Program-made: the position numbers and the translations under genes
Shown here: piece by piece, positions 1-13,333 of the stretch
Numbering within the stretch: the stretch's first letter is position 1
Layout: every line of letters starts with the position of its first letter
From: Paramacrobiotus metropolitanus
Taxonomy: Eukaryota > Tardigrada > Eutardigrada > Parachela > Macrobiotidae
Assembly: GCF_019649055.1 (NCBI RefSeq)
Contig: NW_026570240.1
Location: 1,364,001-1,428,000, forward strand
Length of the DNA: 64,000 nt
Direction: 5' to 3'
The notes under the pieces: model-generated
What the model was told of the DNA's origin: nothing
Databases searched by the model: none
Seen by the model: only the letters and a program-made list of their open reading frames with translations

Positions 1-1493
1 AAAGTACTTATTCAACAAGTCTTTTGAAATGTCTATCGAATCACATAACAATTATTTGGAAATAACTATTAATTTGCAAACAATAACTTTACAAATAATT
101 ATAAAGAATCAAAGATAACTATCACCAGTCCAGCTGGATAGATGAAGTCAGGCGAGCGACAGCGCCAGGCGGACGCTTATGCGCTGTACTCTAACCTACG
201 CGTCTGTGCCCATATTGATATGTGCAAACAGAAGCGAGTCATCATCTGCTAAACCTGAGCAACTGAATACGTAAACGATTAATAAAAATAAAAAATATTT
301 GAAGTTGGTTTGATAGCTTCGATGATAATGTTGTTTTGTTCAATAAAAATATTGATCGTTCAGGCAAGAATACCCACCAAGGAAATTCCATAAACAGAAG
401 CTTCTATCGAATACTTGAAACACAATTGCACAACACAATTGCACAAATATGAAAACCGTATTAGTTATAATTTATATTTTATAACTTATAAAACTGAATT
501 CCCAACAAAATTAATTAAGCAAAATTAAGCGGAAAAGGTTGAGAACAAACTGCAGTTGCTTTGAAAGATCGGGAAAAATCGTACAAAACGATGTCAAGTG
601 ACATTGTCAACTGTCAAATTCTGACTTTCTAATTTTGGGGTTGGAATTTTTATTACCGTTTCTCCACATTAATTTCATCTACCTGTTCACCAGTTCTACA
701 TCAAGGTGAACCATCATTCTTTTGGCCGGCGCAAAATCATCAAACCTTGACTAACCAGTAGTCATAAGAAATTCTATTCACAATGATCAGCTAAAAAGAG
801 AGCACAAACGGAAAGATATAGCCAATTTCTAACACATTCAGTATCCACAAAATAAAGAAATGCTCAGAAGGAAAGAGAACTTTTTGCATCATTTTATAAC
901 AGGAAAAAAAATACTCGCTACAACCATCAATAAAAACCAACCGACTAATTTACCGACTGAAAAGCACACTCTCCATCTTCCATCTCCAAAACCTCTTTCC
1001 AAAGTGTGTCCCATTATCAAAGTGAACATTTTTCTATCGCTTTTCAAAAGTAACATAATAAAGGCGAGGATTCATGAAACGAGTAAGTAACTAATAAACC
1101 AAAAGGAATCTTACAATAATACAATTTTTTTAATCAGCTGGGGGAGACAAAAAAGAATGAATATAAAGAAACCAAGGGATTTTCCAGTTTCACTGGCGTC
1201 GCCAGATGACTTTCTTGTCCTTCCACCATCCGCCTCACCAACCATCCCCGGACAAAAAGGCAAAAAAACAAATTCAAAAGGAAGAAACAAAGGTACTGGG
1301 ATATGTACATTTGATTTTGGTGCGTTTTCTGCTGTCGTTTGCAACAAACCACAAAGCCAAGTATCCGGACGCGCATATCAGTTGAGCCAAACACAAGTAT
1401 AAATCGTTGCCAGGTTGATTTTTTTGGTTTTTGTTCCTGAGTATGCCAGTTCATACCATTGCCCATTCTTCCGCGACAATTCGACAACAGTAA
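1..1493. other. 3' flank of the LARP4 gene, no gene recognised
   Basis: AT-rich sequence downstream of the LARP4 stop codon. Short open frames occur (for example 860-1090 and 1157-1402) but they are low-complexity, lack conserved motifs and have no convincing splice partners. The 3' UTR of LARP4 must lie in the right-hand part; a minus-strand ATTAAA near 1126-1131 is a possible polyadenylation signal. Confidence 0.5.
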
Positions 1494-4400
1494 TTAGGAG
1501 CTTCCACCCGAATACCGCATGGGCCCGGTCGCTCGATGATGGCGATCGTGGCGCACGTGGGCTTTATGGTGCTTGGTCACTTCCGTAAATCCCTCCGTAT
1601 CATTGCTCTCCTGGCCCTCTTCCTTCCCCATTTCCCCTTCAACTCCCCCGTTGATGTGACTGCTATCCAGCAGATACTGGCTGTCATGAATGCCGTTGAC
1701 GGTCCCTTCATTTCGCTCGAAAAATGTAGCCCCATGCGCCACACCCTTCGGTCCGCCACCCCCAACCTCCACATGATTCCACTCCTGTTTCACCGAACGA
1801 CGATCCTCCTGACTATGTCCACTACTGTCCAACGATGACTGCTTAGTCAACGGTGGGCCGCGATTACTAGCAGCGGAAGAACTAGACACGGAGGCTGATG
1901 CCGGAGGCAACAATTTATCACGGTTCATCTGAGCAACACGAGCGTAGCTGACGGTACCACTTTTCCCATTTTCAGCTAGCGAGACGCCTTTCACTCCTTC
2001 AGCAGCACCACTTGCAGAACCTGCATCCTCGGACTGTAAACAACATCCCGGGTAACGGCTAATTCATTTAAAAACAAAACAAATATCATACCTTTGGCGG
2101 ACTGGACATCTGACTAGTCTTCACCAACTGTTTGTCGGGCGAGCGAGTTCCATCTGCTACCTGCATCTGCACTTCTATCTTTTTCCCGGGAGATTTAACT
2201 GGCGACATAGGTGCATTTATGGGGCTGCCATGAGGTGTCGCGCTGCCCGTACACCCTTGCGAATGATGCTCACCAGGAACTGGGGAGACTGTAGCAGCTG
2301 TTTGGGTCGCAGCAGATGAATTGGCTCGGCTGCGGTCAGTGCTACCGTCCGAACGGGCTCTCCCATCGACTCCATGGACCTCCCGTCCGCTTTTCGGTAG
2401 GTCGTCCGTACTGGATCCTTGCTCTTTCCTAAATAAATAATCTCATGAAATGCAGAAGTATATTCAGAATCTGACGAGACTGCAGATACAAAATGTCAGA
2501 AACGACAATTACGCGACAAAACTAACTTATCGGCTTGATGCCCCCAGAAGTTATGGCCAGATGACTGATTCCGTCCGCGTTCAACAATATCGGTCGAACA
2601 TTCCGAATCAGCATACAGTTTTCCCGGTTGTTGACCAGCTTTCGGACTAACAACTCCACGTACAACGTCCGCCGCCGAAATATTAACAGAATGCGCTACC
2701 GCAGACTGACTTACATTGGTCGCGCCAGCAGCAATTTCCTAAGCAATTTGCAAAACGTCAGCCATCCACATCTACAACCCCTATTTGCCGCCCTCACTTC
2801 GCTTACCAGTGGACTCAGGCCCGGCAAAGGAGGGAACATCGTTGCTTCCAAATCGAACTTGGACGAGTTCTCTTTGGTGGAAATGGACTGCGAAACGGAC
2901 GGCGCCTGGGAATCATTGTTACTCTGCACCTAAAGTCATCCACAAATCTTACAATTAGGAACAAACTTTCATTTTCTGACTTCAGTGGAACAATACCTGA
3001 ACCTGTATTTCACTGGATGGCCGCTTTGGTTTTCGAGAATTACTGTAAATGGCACTGATAAGCACACTTCCCTCAGCGTTGCACTTCACTTGAAATACTC
3101 TAGACTTACGGGAAAGTATTGCGACGCTCCTCATGCCCAAATTGAGCCACCGACTGAGTTTCCTCTTGTTGTGGTGGAGTGTTGGATCCTGACCTCACTA
3201 CAACCGGTGACGATGCACCGTAATTGCCGTTCATCGAACTAAAGCTGCCATGACGAGAATGGTTCTGATCAGGAGACAACTGATGGTTGCTGTTATTGTA
3301 GTCCAATCTGGATTCAGACATGGCGGAATTTCGTCCACTATTAGGAATGCTGCTGCCTCCCCGTTGATACCTACACAATAATAATTTATAATAATTTAAC
3401 ATACCAACCTGATCTTCCATCAAACTTTAAAACAAGCATTCATAATTGTATTACGGTTCTCTTTAATTTTAAACACACATACAAAATACCTAAGTTTGTA
3501 CAAACGCAGCCAACAAACCAGTTCGAATGCTACAGAGAGGGAGACTAGAACAAAAAGCATACTTAAAAAATCCTCTTACTTCCGTATCAGAAAACTGTAA
3601 CATTTCGTGTTTCCAGAAGAAATTAAGCATACCTTTCGCTCAAAATTGTTGCTTCATTACTGCTCTTGTGAAGGTGAAAACGGCAGAGATATAAAGAATT
3701 CCGATAATACCTAATCATGAATATTACACGCATTTAAAAGAGCGTACAACTTTCAACGGTAGTTCACCCTGCTGATCTGGTTCATGGTTGATTGCAACAG
3801 TAAACATTATTACTTTAATAATAAATCTAGACAAACTGGCTGTAGTCGAGGTCTGACAAAACCGAAGCTGAGTCTTATACCGGGAATTATTTCGTTGATC
3901 GTTCCAACCGGACATTCCCCCTCCTCGTCGTCCTCCTCCTCGCCCACGATTCATATGATGGCCAGTATTGCGATACATTGGAGGCGCAGCGGGCGGAACT
4001 GCGGCCGCTTGAGGCATAAAATTCATCTGATTTAACAGTACGTAAGTAGTCGGGTCCACGTAGGCATGCGAATAGCCACCGCCCGCCGCAGGAAATACAA
4101 GTAGCCCTTGATTCAGCGCCGCTTGACCCATTGTCATCGGATAAAACGGCGCATTAGCACCCGCCATCGGTGCAAACATAGGATACTGCTGGTTAGACAG
4201 GAGTTCACTGGGATTCTGAATCATGTGCATAGCTTCTTCGCCTGATACAGGAACTAGAAAAACAGGATAACAAGGATATTAATCCCATAATAACTAATGT
4301 TTACTGAAGCTGAACGTACCCTGTAAAGGACCAGCCATACCGGGTCCGGGACTAACATTATCAACACCCTTATACGTATTCATCACAGTTGCGGGGATCG

Positions 4401-7400
4401 CTCGAATTCGTACCTGTAAGTCGCCATCGTCACAAAACAGAATCGAAATCAAATTCGAATCGAAATCAATCAAATCAAGAAATAATCACGTACACATATA
4501 GGCTTTCCAAGGATTTCGCGAATTTCATCCCGTAAATATCGCACTGCTTCCAAAGCATCCGCTTCCTCCTCAAAATCCACATACCAGCATGTCTTATCAG
4601 CGCATTCATAACCGACTGGCTTAAAATTAGTTTTCGCGAACAAATCTTCGATATCCTGAAACACCATAACCATGCTAATAATTTATGAGACAAACTCTTA
4701 AAGGCCGTACGTACTTCCTTCTTGACATCCTCGAGCAGATCATGGATAACCACTGTTGTCCGCTGTTTGTCCGGAACGAGTAGCTTTGATTCCACCTGGT
4801 TCTGAACTCCGCGCACTTTCATTCCAGTGATATCCAATTCCAATTTCGGCGAAGCTATTTTCAAAGAACATAAGCTATCGAAAGATATCTTATTAGATTA
4901 AAATGATTTTAAAAAAATTGTCAGAAATGCAAAAAAAGACAGGAACTGCCAGAAAATTTACGATAAACCAACGGCTAACAAAGAACAACTCACACTTAAT
5001 TGCCGTCGTTATCAATCCGATGTCGCCAGTCCATTTCGCAACCATTTTGAAGCCGGCAATCAAAGTTATTTCCACGTAACCATCTCCATCCATTTTCGAT
5101 AACAGATATGTATCACGCGCTAAATTTTGCTTGGAGAAATAGTATTCTATCTGCGTGCGGATTGCAGCAAGGACCTCGGGATTGTCCGGTATGGCATTCT
5201 CTGTTATATGTGATAGCAGTTTAAAATAGCATCCCACTTCACATGTTATGTAAATAACCAGCCCGCACTTTCTCGCGTATAAATGAGCGGTAGTAGAAAA
5301 TCAGGGAGATAAATATATAACTATCCTCACCTCGACCGACATGCATTTCGCTTATTGGTACAGCCGCGGCTGATAGCTCAGCGTTCGACGCGACACTGCT
5401 TCCGTAATCTGAACCGTCTGGAGATCCACGGGATGAGGAGAAAGACGACATCGGCATATTACCGATCTGTGGAAGCATCGCTGGCTCGTTGGGATGCATA
5501 AGCCATGGTTGAGCTGTCAAACAACCAACCATATTTAACTATCAATAATTTACAAACATCGTGCTCCGTTAAAGCCTAAACCGATAAGTTTATAAGGTTC
5601 AATAGCACCAGATCCAGGCTACATACATCTAACTTGTAAGTCTGCACAGTGCATACGTGAATAGAGACACCGCGACAGCATCTGATGAAAGTTATCAAGA
5701 AAATTAAACAAACCAACGGGAATCGTATTTATAAAATTGTATAATTACTATCCACATCGCATTAAAGCGGTACTGATGTCGTTACGATGAAACCATATCC
5801 GTTGTGATTCACTGTTCGAAAGTTGTTCCCTCAATACAACTGCACTTACCAACACCGTTCGCAAGCGCACCTGGAGCTACCATTGGGATATACTGCAAAT
5901 CCTGCGAAAAATGTTGTTTTGGCTGCAAGTTGTACTCCACTCCTTGAGGCAGGCCAACCGGCATTCCCATATGTGAATTGCGACGGATCTGCGGGTTAAA
6001 CGAAGCATGGATCAATTCAGCATGATACAGAATTTCTTCAACGAAATATTTTAATGCGTAAACAACTATGTGTTTATCATTACAGAAGCATATTTCCAAA
6101 TCAAACCACGAATTACTTTACAGTCTATGTTACGACTATAAAACAAGCAACAGGTTTCGGCTCTCATGATCACTGTCATCAAGTGAGCAGTCAATTAGAC
6201 GGCACTACGCGAAGCCCTACTTTCAGCCTTTGTCGACCTACTCTGTTCTGGTAGCACATCCGCATCAAAAAGCTTGAAACCACAGACACTGCTGGTCATC
6301 ACGAAGTAAATGGCACTGTAGAACTCACTCGTCAACCCATGTTTTACTACTTGTTCTTATATTATGGCGAAACTGATTTAAGAGCATATCGCAAGCATAT
6401 CTTCGCAGTACATAATCTGCAGCGGCTGCCTGTTAGCATGTCTCGATTCTATAAAATAATATGAGCGACAACGTCTCTAGAAACACTCTGAATGTATGAA
6501 TCTGAATAACAAAAAAAGAAATCAACTTGCCGCCTTTATCGTACTTAAAAATAGTTCAACTAATCCAAAATTAATAATCCCGTCCTAATAATACTCATCC
6601 TCATCCTTAATAAATACTAAGGTAATACTAAAAATAAACAAAAAAGGCATTTATTAAAAGCTTTTCGGTTTTGAGAATAAGAAGAAAACTAAGGAAAGTC
6701 GTAAACAAGACTGACCGATTGTAACCTTCTGTTAATGGTAATTAGCGAAATCCTGAATGTTTACAAAATTAATAACGCCCAGAAGTTGAATATGCTGCGA
6801 TATTATCATCTTAATAAGTACAATACTCCATTTACCATCACAAAGGCCGCAAATCTGTGCTCGGAACACTGGGCGAAGCGGATAAATTAAATGAGATATA
6901 TTTGTTATAATTAAGTCTTGGTTACTCATATTACGTAAAAAATGTGTATTTTGTGCAGTATACTCAATAAAGTCATTTAGAACCCCGATTAACAGTTTCG
7001 GAAAGATTTAATCCATCCCGCCACGTTTGACATAGCACACTTTCGATTACTATATTAACTTACCACCGTGAATAATACAAGAGAAAAACGAGGAAAACAG
7101 CATATTAGTTATACGTACCATAATTACTGCCAAAAACACGCTTATTACAATTCATAGCGAATTTCCAGTTGGTTTTCGAATCAACAAAGAATTAGGCCTA
7201 CCCTACTGCCACGGGTACAGTACCTATTGCGCTCATGTAAAGCAAACTCGGGCTCGTATAATTATTTAGTCACACTCGCACAGCATAGGAACGCCATTTA
7301 ATTTACTGAATGCAAAGAAGTTCACTAAAAACTCCAGTAAAAATTATGGGTACAAAATGAATAACACTTTTGATTTTTTTCAGTGCACAGAATCCATAAC

Positions 7401-10400
7401 CGTCAACACACGGTTAATATTGTCGAATTCCAAAGTACTGCTGCGGTAAAACAAAAAACACATCGTACCTTCTGATAAACAAAACACCTGGGCGATAATT
7501 CCGTACAAATATAAATATCTTCCGTTACAGTCATGGCATTTTCATGTAAACGACTCCATATATCGCTTTAGGGCAGAAGTCAACTAATTCTGTATCCTTC
7601 ACTATTGCGCGTGAATAATTGCAGAGCCTTTAATACACCATATCACCACCGCATAAAAACCCCGATAGCTAAACACTGATTTGGCGATTAACTACTATTC
7701 TAGAATGGCCGCGAATTGCACATTTCTGCAGTAATCCATACAAGAACAAATAAAATTACAGCGTGCGTGTCTTTCGAAACTTTTTTCCGGCACTCCCAGA
7801 ACGCATACTTTTGTATTGAGAGTAAGTCTAAAATGGAGATTATATGACAGACCAACACCATAGGGACAACACCACTATTTCCTCTCCTTTTCCCTTGTAA
7901 AATGCCTTTACGGTAACGTTGGCGGCTCAGCCAGCGAGTTAAAAATGCACGATCCACGCAGACACTTGCGTCACGATTGTCAACTAATCCCGTTCTCCTA
8001 ACTTTCCCTCCAAGTTACCATATGCTCGTCCCATACATTGACATTTTCAAGAAACAGAATATCGCTTTATCCAGAAGTCAACTCATTCCATTCCTTCACA
8101 TTGCCGCACGATCTTCACGAGCCTTTATAACCATTCACCACCGCCTAAAACACCATACTAAACACTCCTTTGGGATTAACACTATTCTAAATGGCCGGTT
8201 TGCCATCATAAGCAACTCCACGCAAGAACAAACTAAAATTAAGCTGCATGTTTTCAAACTTTTTTCCGGCTCGAACCATGACGTATTGATAAGCAAAATT
8301 TTTTCGACCAACACCATACGGAAAACCATATTTCTCTCCTTCTCCGGGAAAATGTTTACGGTATGTTAAACTTCTAGCCGCGATTAAAATGAGATCCAGA
8401 TAATAATTGCTACGATTGTAAACTAATCCCGATAATAACTTTCCTTAGACCATCGCTCGCGCTACATTGACGTCGCCGAGCAGAAAGAACAGAAAACCAT
8501 ACCCTTTTTAATAATGCAATGTTTTGAATTTCCACAAGTGTATATATACCTGAATTACCACAAACCGCAAAAGTAATTCACCAACAGAAGTTACTTCGTA
8601 ATTCTGCGCGCTCCTAACATCAACGTTTACAACATTAAAAACGGGAAGAATGTATGTGGAGAGCGGAGCCACAGGTTTTTCACAAGCCAATAAACGCTAT
8701 GCCGCTCGCTACTCCACTTTATACCGAAGCAGCGTAGTGCGTACCGTTTGCCACCAGATAACCCACGGCACAGCATTGGCCGATGAAGCCATCCAAACTT
8801 CAACAACTTCGTAAACGGATCCGAACAATTCAATAAAGCATTCCCTAGTCTGTGTAAACCTGATATTACCATTTAGACAATACAGATGACAACTGACGGT
8901 TGTACCAAAAGTAAATCACAACAGACAAGTTAAAATACTGTAGTAAGTTTCATCCCTCAGTAGTGAAAATTCCCTGAGTGTTGAAAGTATCGGCGCTCAT
9001 ACAATTTATCTATGCGACACGTGACGGCTGGTAACAGAAAGTACTTACTACAGTAGCCTCACACTTGCCTAAGGATATTTTGGTCGCTAAATACTCCACG
9101 GATCGACAAACATGGCTTTGGATGGGTCTGCAAAAATCTGTCGACGACGAACTTTCTCAACCAAGCCGGCTTTTGGTGGCTTTACTTATGTATCGTGCGT
9201 CTCGCATAGAAGTACAGCATATCACACACACACACCAAAGATAACCCTAGGACGAAGGTAACTCACAAATTTTGCGTTTCGTGTACAAGTACAACCCATA
9301 AGCCAGTCACACCTTCACACTGGCTAATAAGAAACCACGGCAGACGCTTAAATTTGGCAAACATCAGAACCTTCCACCGCACATTGGTCCGCCTATATTA
9401 CATCAGCTACAGACAGCTTATAAAAAAGTAACAATAATCGGATGCAACAGGAGTTGTGAAAACTTGAAACTTGTTAGAAACTGACTAACGTACATGGGCG
9501 AATCGTACAGAATTCCGTTCGAATCGTTGTTACTTATTCTCATGATGCTTCCGTCTACACAAAATGCTCAGTTAGACCTTCAAAAAGCGGTCAGAAACCA
9601 AAATAAGTGATACGGAGAACTGAATTTATTGAGAGTAAAATATACTGATAGCAAAATTCGGACTAACCAACATCGTACAGATTCTGGCATTTATAAACTG
9701 TTATTCAAATTCCAGTAAAACATGCGCCACAAATGTGCGGCACATCAAGGCATAATTACCTACAACACCACTGTCTATCTCATAGATCAAAACAATGTGT
9801 CCAGATGGGTTGATCACAACATTTTACTAGAGCCTAAAGCATTTTACTAAAAGCGCAATTACAATAACGCTTTAAAAAAACTGAATTCGCTCTGTAATAT
9901 ATACCGTTACGAACGTCATTAAAATCGCCAATTACTGTACTCCGCAAAACCGCGATGACATTTACACGTTCGCTTATCATCCAATGCTTATAACTGTTAA
10001 TAAAATTTTATTAAAGGGTTATCAGTAAATGAATCGTACACATTATAATTATGACGGTACGAGTTTACAAAAAAAGTAGTATGTATGGTAATGCATGAGA
10101 TCCTAACCGCCTTACATAGGCATACCATACCGTACACCTATTTTAATTAAAAACTGCTATGGCACAACAGAGACGTTTGCATTCTCCGATGCCAAGCCGA
10201 GTAGGAAGCTCAGAATCCAGAGTTTCCCATAGGCACAATGACACAATCGAATAATGAATACAATGGCTCGTACAAGTCTTAGATAGAATTTATATTTTAT
10301 ATATTTCAAATGTGGCATCACAGTGTTTTACGTTAAGCGTTTCACGGGATTCCCTGTGCAGCTGAGAGCATCCGCAGTTTACACCCGCTGTTCGTCCACA

Positions 10401-11992
10401 CCCAGCCTGTTGCGTGCACTGCTGTTGTCACTTCCGGTTGCAATCTACGCAAGGAATTTGGTGTAGCTTATCCTGAGAGTGACACCCACCCTCTAGACAC
10501 CCGGCAGCCTTTTCAACAGGATGTTTCCCGGAATAATCACTGTTTCACAACCTATTTCTGCCAGAGTAGGAACTTCTCCTAGCACTTTTAGACATGCTTC
10601 CTGATCTGGCGTACCAAGTGCAATTTTGTTAACAATCGCTTGTTCAAAATTTATTCTATTGTCTACGTCACACTCCGCAGAAGTACAGCGCTAAAATCTG
10701 AAGTTCTGAGCCCAAAGATGCTATGATCAACAGTCATCATGTCAGCAACGTGAGCCTGCTGAGACGTCAGACCTACCGGCAATCAAACTGAAGCAATGCA
10801 AACGCGCGTGACGAATCTGACGAGTGCAAAATTGTATCCACTACTTTTATAGCGCCTGTTTAATGCCAATAAAGCATGTAAACCGCGCAATACTGCACAT
10901 TTCGTTCTGGAACTGCAACTCACTGGTTCTTTCCCTTTCTAGTCAGTGCTTCCGTTAAATTTCCACCGATCACGGTGACTATCATGTTCACTCATACAGA
11001 CACGCCCCTATTCCCGATCGCAAACAACCAGATGATGCAAAAATGACCAAATTATTACTAACGATCACAGATACAAGCACTTTTCACCAAGAATTATCTA
11101 AACAGAGGATTTTTACACTCACGTCGTATTCATTGCAAAATCAAGGAATTAAAATGCCACACGTCCGTAATTAAACAGTTCTCAACCACTCTGTCTTTAC
11201 TGCGAAGTTTACAACCGCTCACTCTGGTTCAGCTATAGCAGAAACCGCTTTTCCCAAAACCAAATGTGGCGCAAAATCTCATAACATACAAGCCAGGAAA
11301 CTAATATCACGTAAACATTTTATATTTTTCGCTTGCTACATGTTCCCTTAACGATTTAATTCTCCGGAAAACTTGTTTTAATCCCCTTGAAAAAAATAAA
11401 AATGATAGTGGTAAAAATGCATAAATTTCAATGTAACGCACCAATAAACTTGGGGACATTTTGTACGGCAAGAGAACGAATAAAATGCAAACGGCTGCCG
11501 GAAAGACGTTGCGAGGAGGTCGCACGGAGAAGCTTCTAGCTTCAGTTATCAAAACACCGTAATTTACGGCGAAACACACTTCCACGGTCTCGAGAAACAG
11601 CGTTATGCTACGGGCGGGGTTCTCTCACTTTCGGGTTTCATGACGGTGCGTGGATTCAGTCAATAAAAATAGGACTATATAAAATAAACTAACAAGGGAA
11701 TCACTAAACAACCCACAGACACGCGTACCTCATCGTGCATGTAGTTGTAGGGCATCTGCCCCGGCCATGGTCCGCGCACCAGCCCATCTGCTCCCTGGCC
11801 CATCAACTGGCCGTGTCCCCGGCGGCCGCCATCCTGCGGGGCCATGCCCCCCATCGGCACATTGTGCGGTGGATAGTAGTTGTTGTGGTTGTAGTTCTGA
11901 TAAGGCCTATTGTCGTTCCGTCTATAATTCTGATTAAAATTCTTTGGTCCACTGGGATTATTGTAAGGCATATTAGGTTTTTGAGCACTCAT
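1494..11992 (-). CDS. La-related protein 4 (LARP4/4B-like), 13 coding exons
   Basis: An mRNA-binding protein; the LARP4 family binds poly(A) and poly(A)-binding protein in the cytoplasm and stabilises mRNA. Exons read from splice sites: 11729-11992, 5850-5988, 5331-5513, 4996-5200, 4715-4854, 4494-4655, 4320-4413, 3881-4253, 3110-3370, 2807-2929, 2527-2709, 2092-2428, 1494-2032. They sum to an open frame of 1000 residues. The La motif sits in the fourth exon (QIEYYFSKQNLARDTYL...MDGDGYV). An RRM-like domain follows, with TTVVIHDLLEDV then CWYVDFEEEADALEAVRYLRDEI and GKPICVRIRAI, which matches LARP4 rather than LARP1, 6 or 7. The N-terminus is Asn/Tyr/Gly-rich. The C-terminal half has an RG-rich patch (RGRGGGRRGGG), FPPLPG and VSYARVAQ, as in LARP4. 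No clear PAM2 motif was seen upstream of the La motif. The first intron is 5.7 kb, much longer than the rest. The start ATG opens the Asn-rich exon; upstream non-coding exons are possible. Confidence 0.9.
5989..11728. other. Long first intron of LARP4
   Basis: A 5.7-kb stretch between the first two coding exons of LARP4. No conserved protein motif was found on either strand. It holds a diverged tandem duplication (separate entry). A 92-codon minus-strand open frame at 11307-11585 has hydrophobic stretches but no recognisable family. Alternative first exons or promoters could lie here, but none can be shown from sequence alone. Confidence 0.55.
7530..8470. repeat. Diverged tandem duplication, about 450-490 bp unit, two copies
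   Basis: Two adjacent copies, roughly 7530-8030 and 8031-8470, share ordered blocks with scattered substitutions and indels. Shared landmarks are TATCGCTTTA (7559 and 8062), CAGAAGTCAACT, AGCCTTTA, CACCACCGC, ACTATTCTA..ATGGCCG, AACTTTTTTCCGGC (7777 and 8258), CAACACCATA and AACTAATCCCG (7981 and 8419). It lies inside LARP4 intron 1. The function is unknown; it could be an old transposon or enhancer duplication. Confidence 0.75.
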
Positions 11993-13333
11993 CTTTCAAT
12001 CACAACTGCCAAACCCACACGCACAACAAGTGCTGTAAAATCAGAAAAAAAGCTATTCAGCCAATTGTTATAATGATATAAATAACAATACATGATTATA
12101 CATCCATCCGCAATTGGAAAACGGCTATGACAATGACATGCACAAACATGATGGAAAAGGGCGACTTACAAAATCCACACGCCTGGGCGGCTAGAAAACA
12201 CAAGAACACAAATGATGAAGACAAACAATGGAAAGAAGTGAAGTGATTCCCACGATAGACGAGTGTAGACCAACCCAGACGACGCTTCCTGGTACAAAAA
12301 TTCCAAGATCCCAAAACAGACCCCAAGCGGATCGTGGAATGGATCAAAGAATAACCCACGCCGAACAGCTTACGATTAACCGATTGTACGGTAAGTTCAG
12401 ATGATAATCGCAGCGAATTCTTGACCAATAAAAACTTCTAAGGCACATCAATATCACAAAAACTCGTCACAATACCCTATTACAGAGGGAAGTCGTTGTG
12501 GGAGAAGTCGAGAAGCGTACGGAGTTATGGAGAACTCGCTGGGGATCCCGTATTGCGTGCAGTCACCATTGGATCTCGATCTGCATCTGCGGTTCTTTAC
12601 AATTTACAAATCTCTACTTGTAAAAGGTACAGTATGTTAGGGAACCAACATAAAGGTGAGACGAAAACAGATGGAATCAACAGATAAAAACTCCATACAA
12701 ATAAAATGGAATTTAGGGTAAAATACCGTAAATACCAAATGTTTTGCTGTTGCAGTGTTGCTTTTGCTAGCCTTTACTGCTGTGAAGAAATTCGGCAGAT
12801 CCCACCTGACGGAACAGAACGGCAAACGCTAGCGCAGTGTTATAGCGAGACCGCACGTCTGACAGAGGGCGCATCCTATCCTGTCTTTTTGCGCCGCTCG
12901 GCGCTCGTACGACTGCGAACGAGTACGTACTTAAATCACAAAGTACTGTACTAAATACTGGCGACACATAGCACAAGCGGGAAGCAGCTGCATACAAAGT
13001 TGATACGGAAGAATCGGCGGAAGAGCGAAAGAAAGCGAAAATTTCGTTATTTAAAAATTAAAATGTACTTTTGTTATATTTTGCTAATCTTGCGTTAGAT
13101 AATTGAAGCCGAAATTTGTATTTTCTACAGTTACGTACGAACAATTCATTTAAGAATAACTTTACCGCATTCATTTCCCAGATGACAAGCTATGAATAGT
13201 GAGTAATTGGTTTTACCTTCCGTCCGATTTACCAAAATGCTTGCAGCTGAGCTTTGATTGCTGTTTGCAGCGCGTACCACGCGGTGACACCATCCGCGAT
13301 AGTCTAATTTTCACGTATTTCTGTGGTTATACC
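11993..13333. promoter_or_regulatory. Divergent intergenic region between LARP4 and POLR3E
   Basis: The start codons of the two genes point away from each other across 1.3 kb, so this interval should carry both promoters. No TATA box at a convincing distance and no long repeat were seen. The assignment rests on gene orientation only. Confidence 0.5.

Noticed and set aside
860-1090. 76-codon frame at the left edge
   Set aside because: Low-complexity Lys/Asn/Ile-rich composition, no motif and no splice context.
11307-11585. 92-codon minus-strand open frame with hydrophobic stretches in LARP4 intron 1
   Set aside because: No family motif, no splice partners, and of a length expected by chance in 5.7 kb of non-coding sequence.
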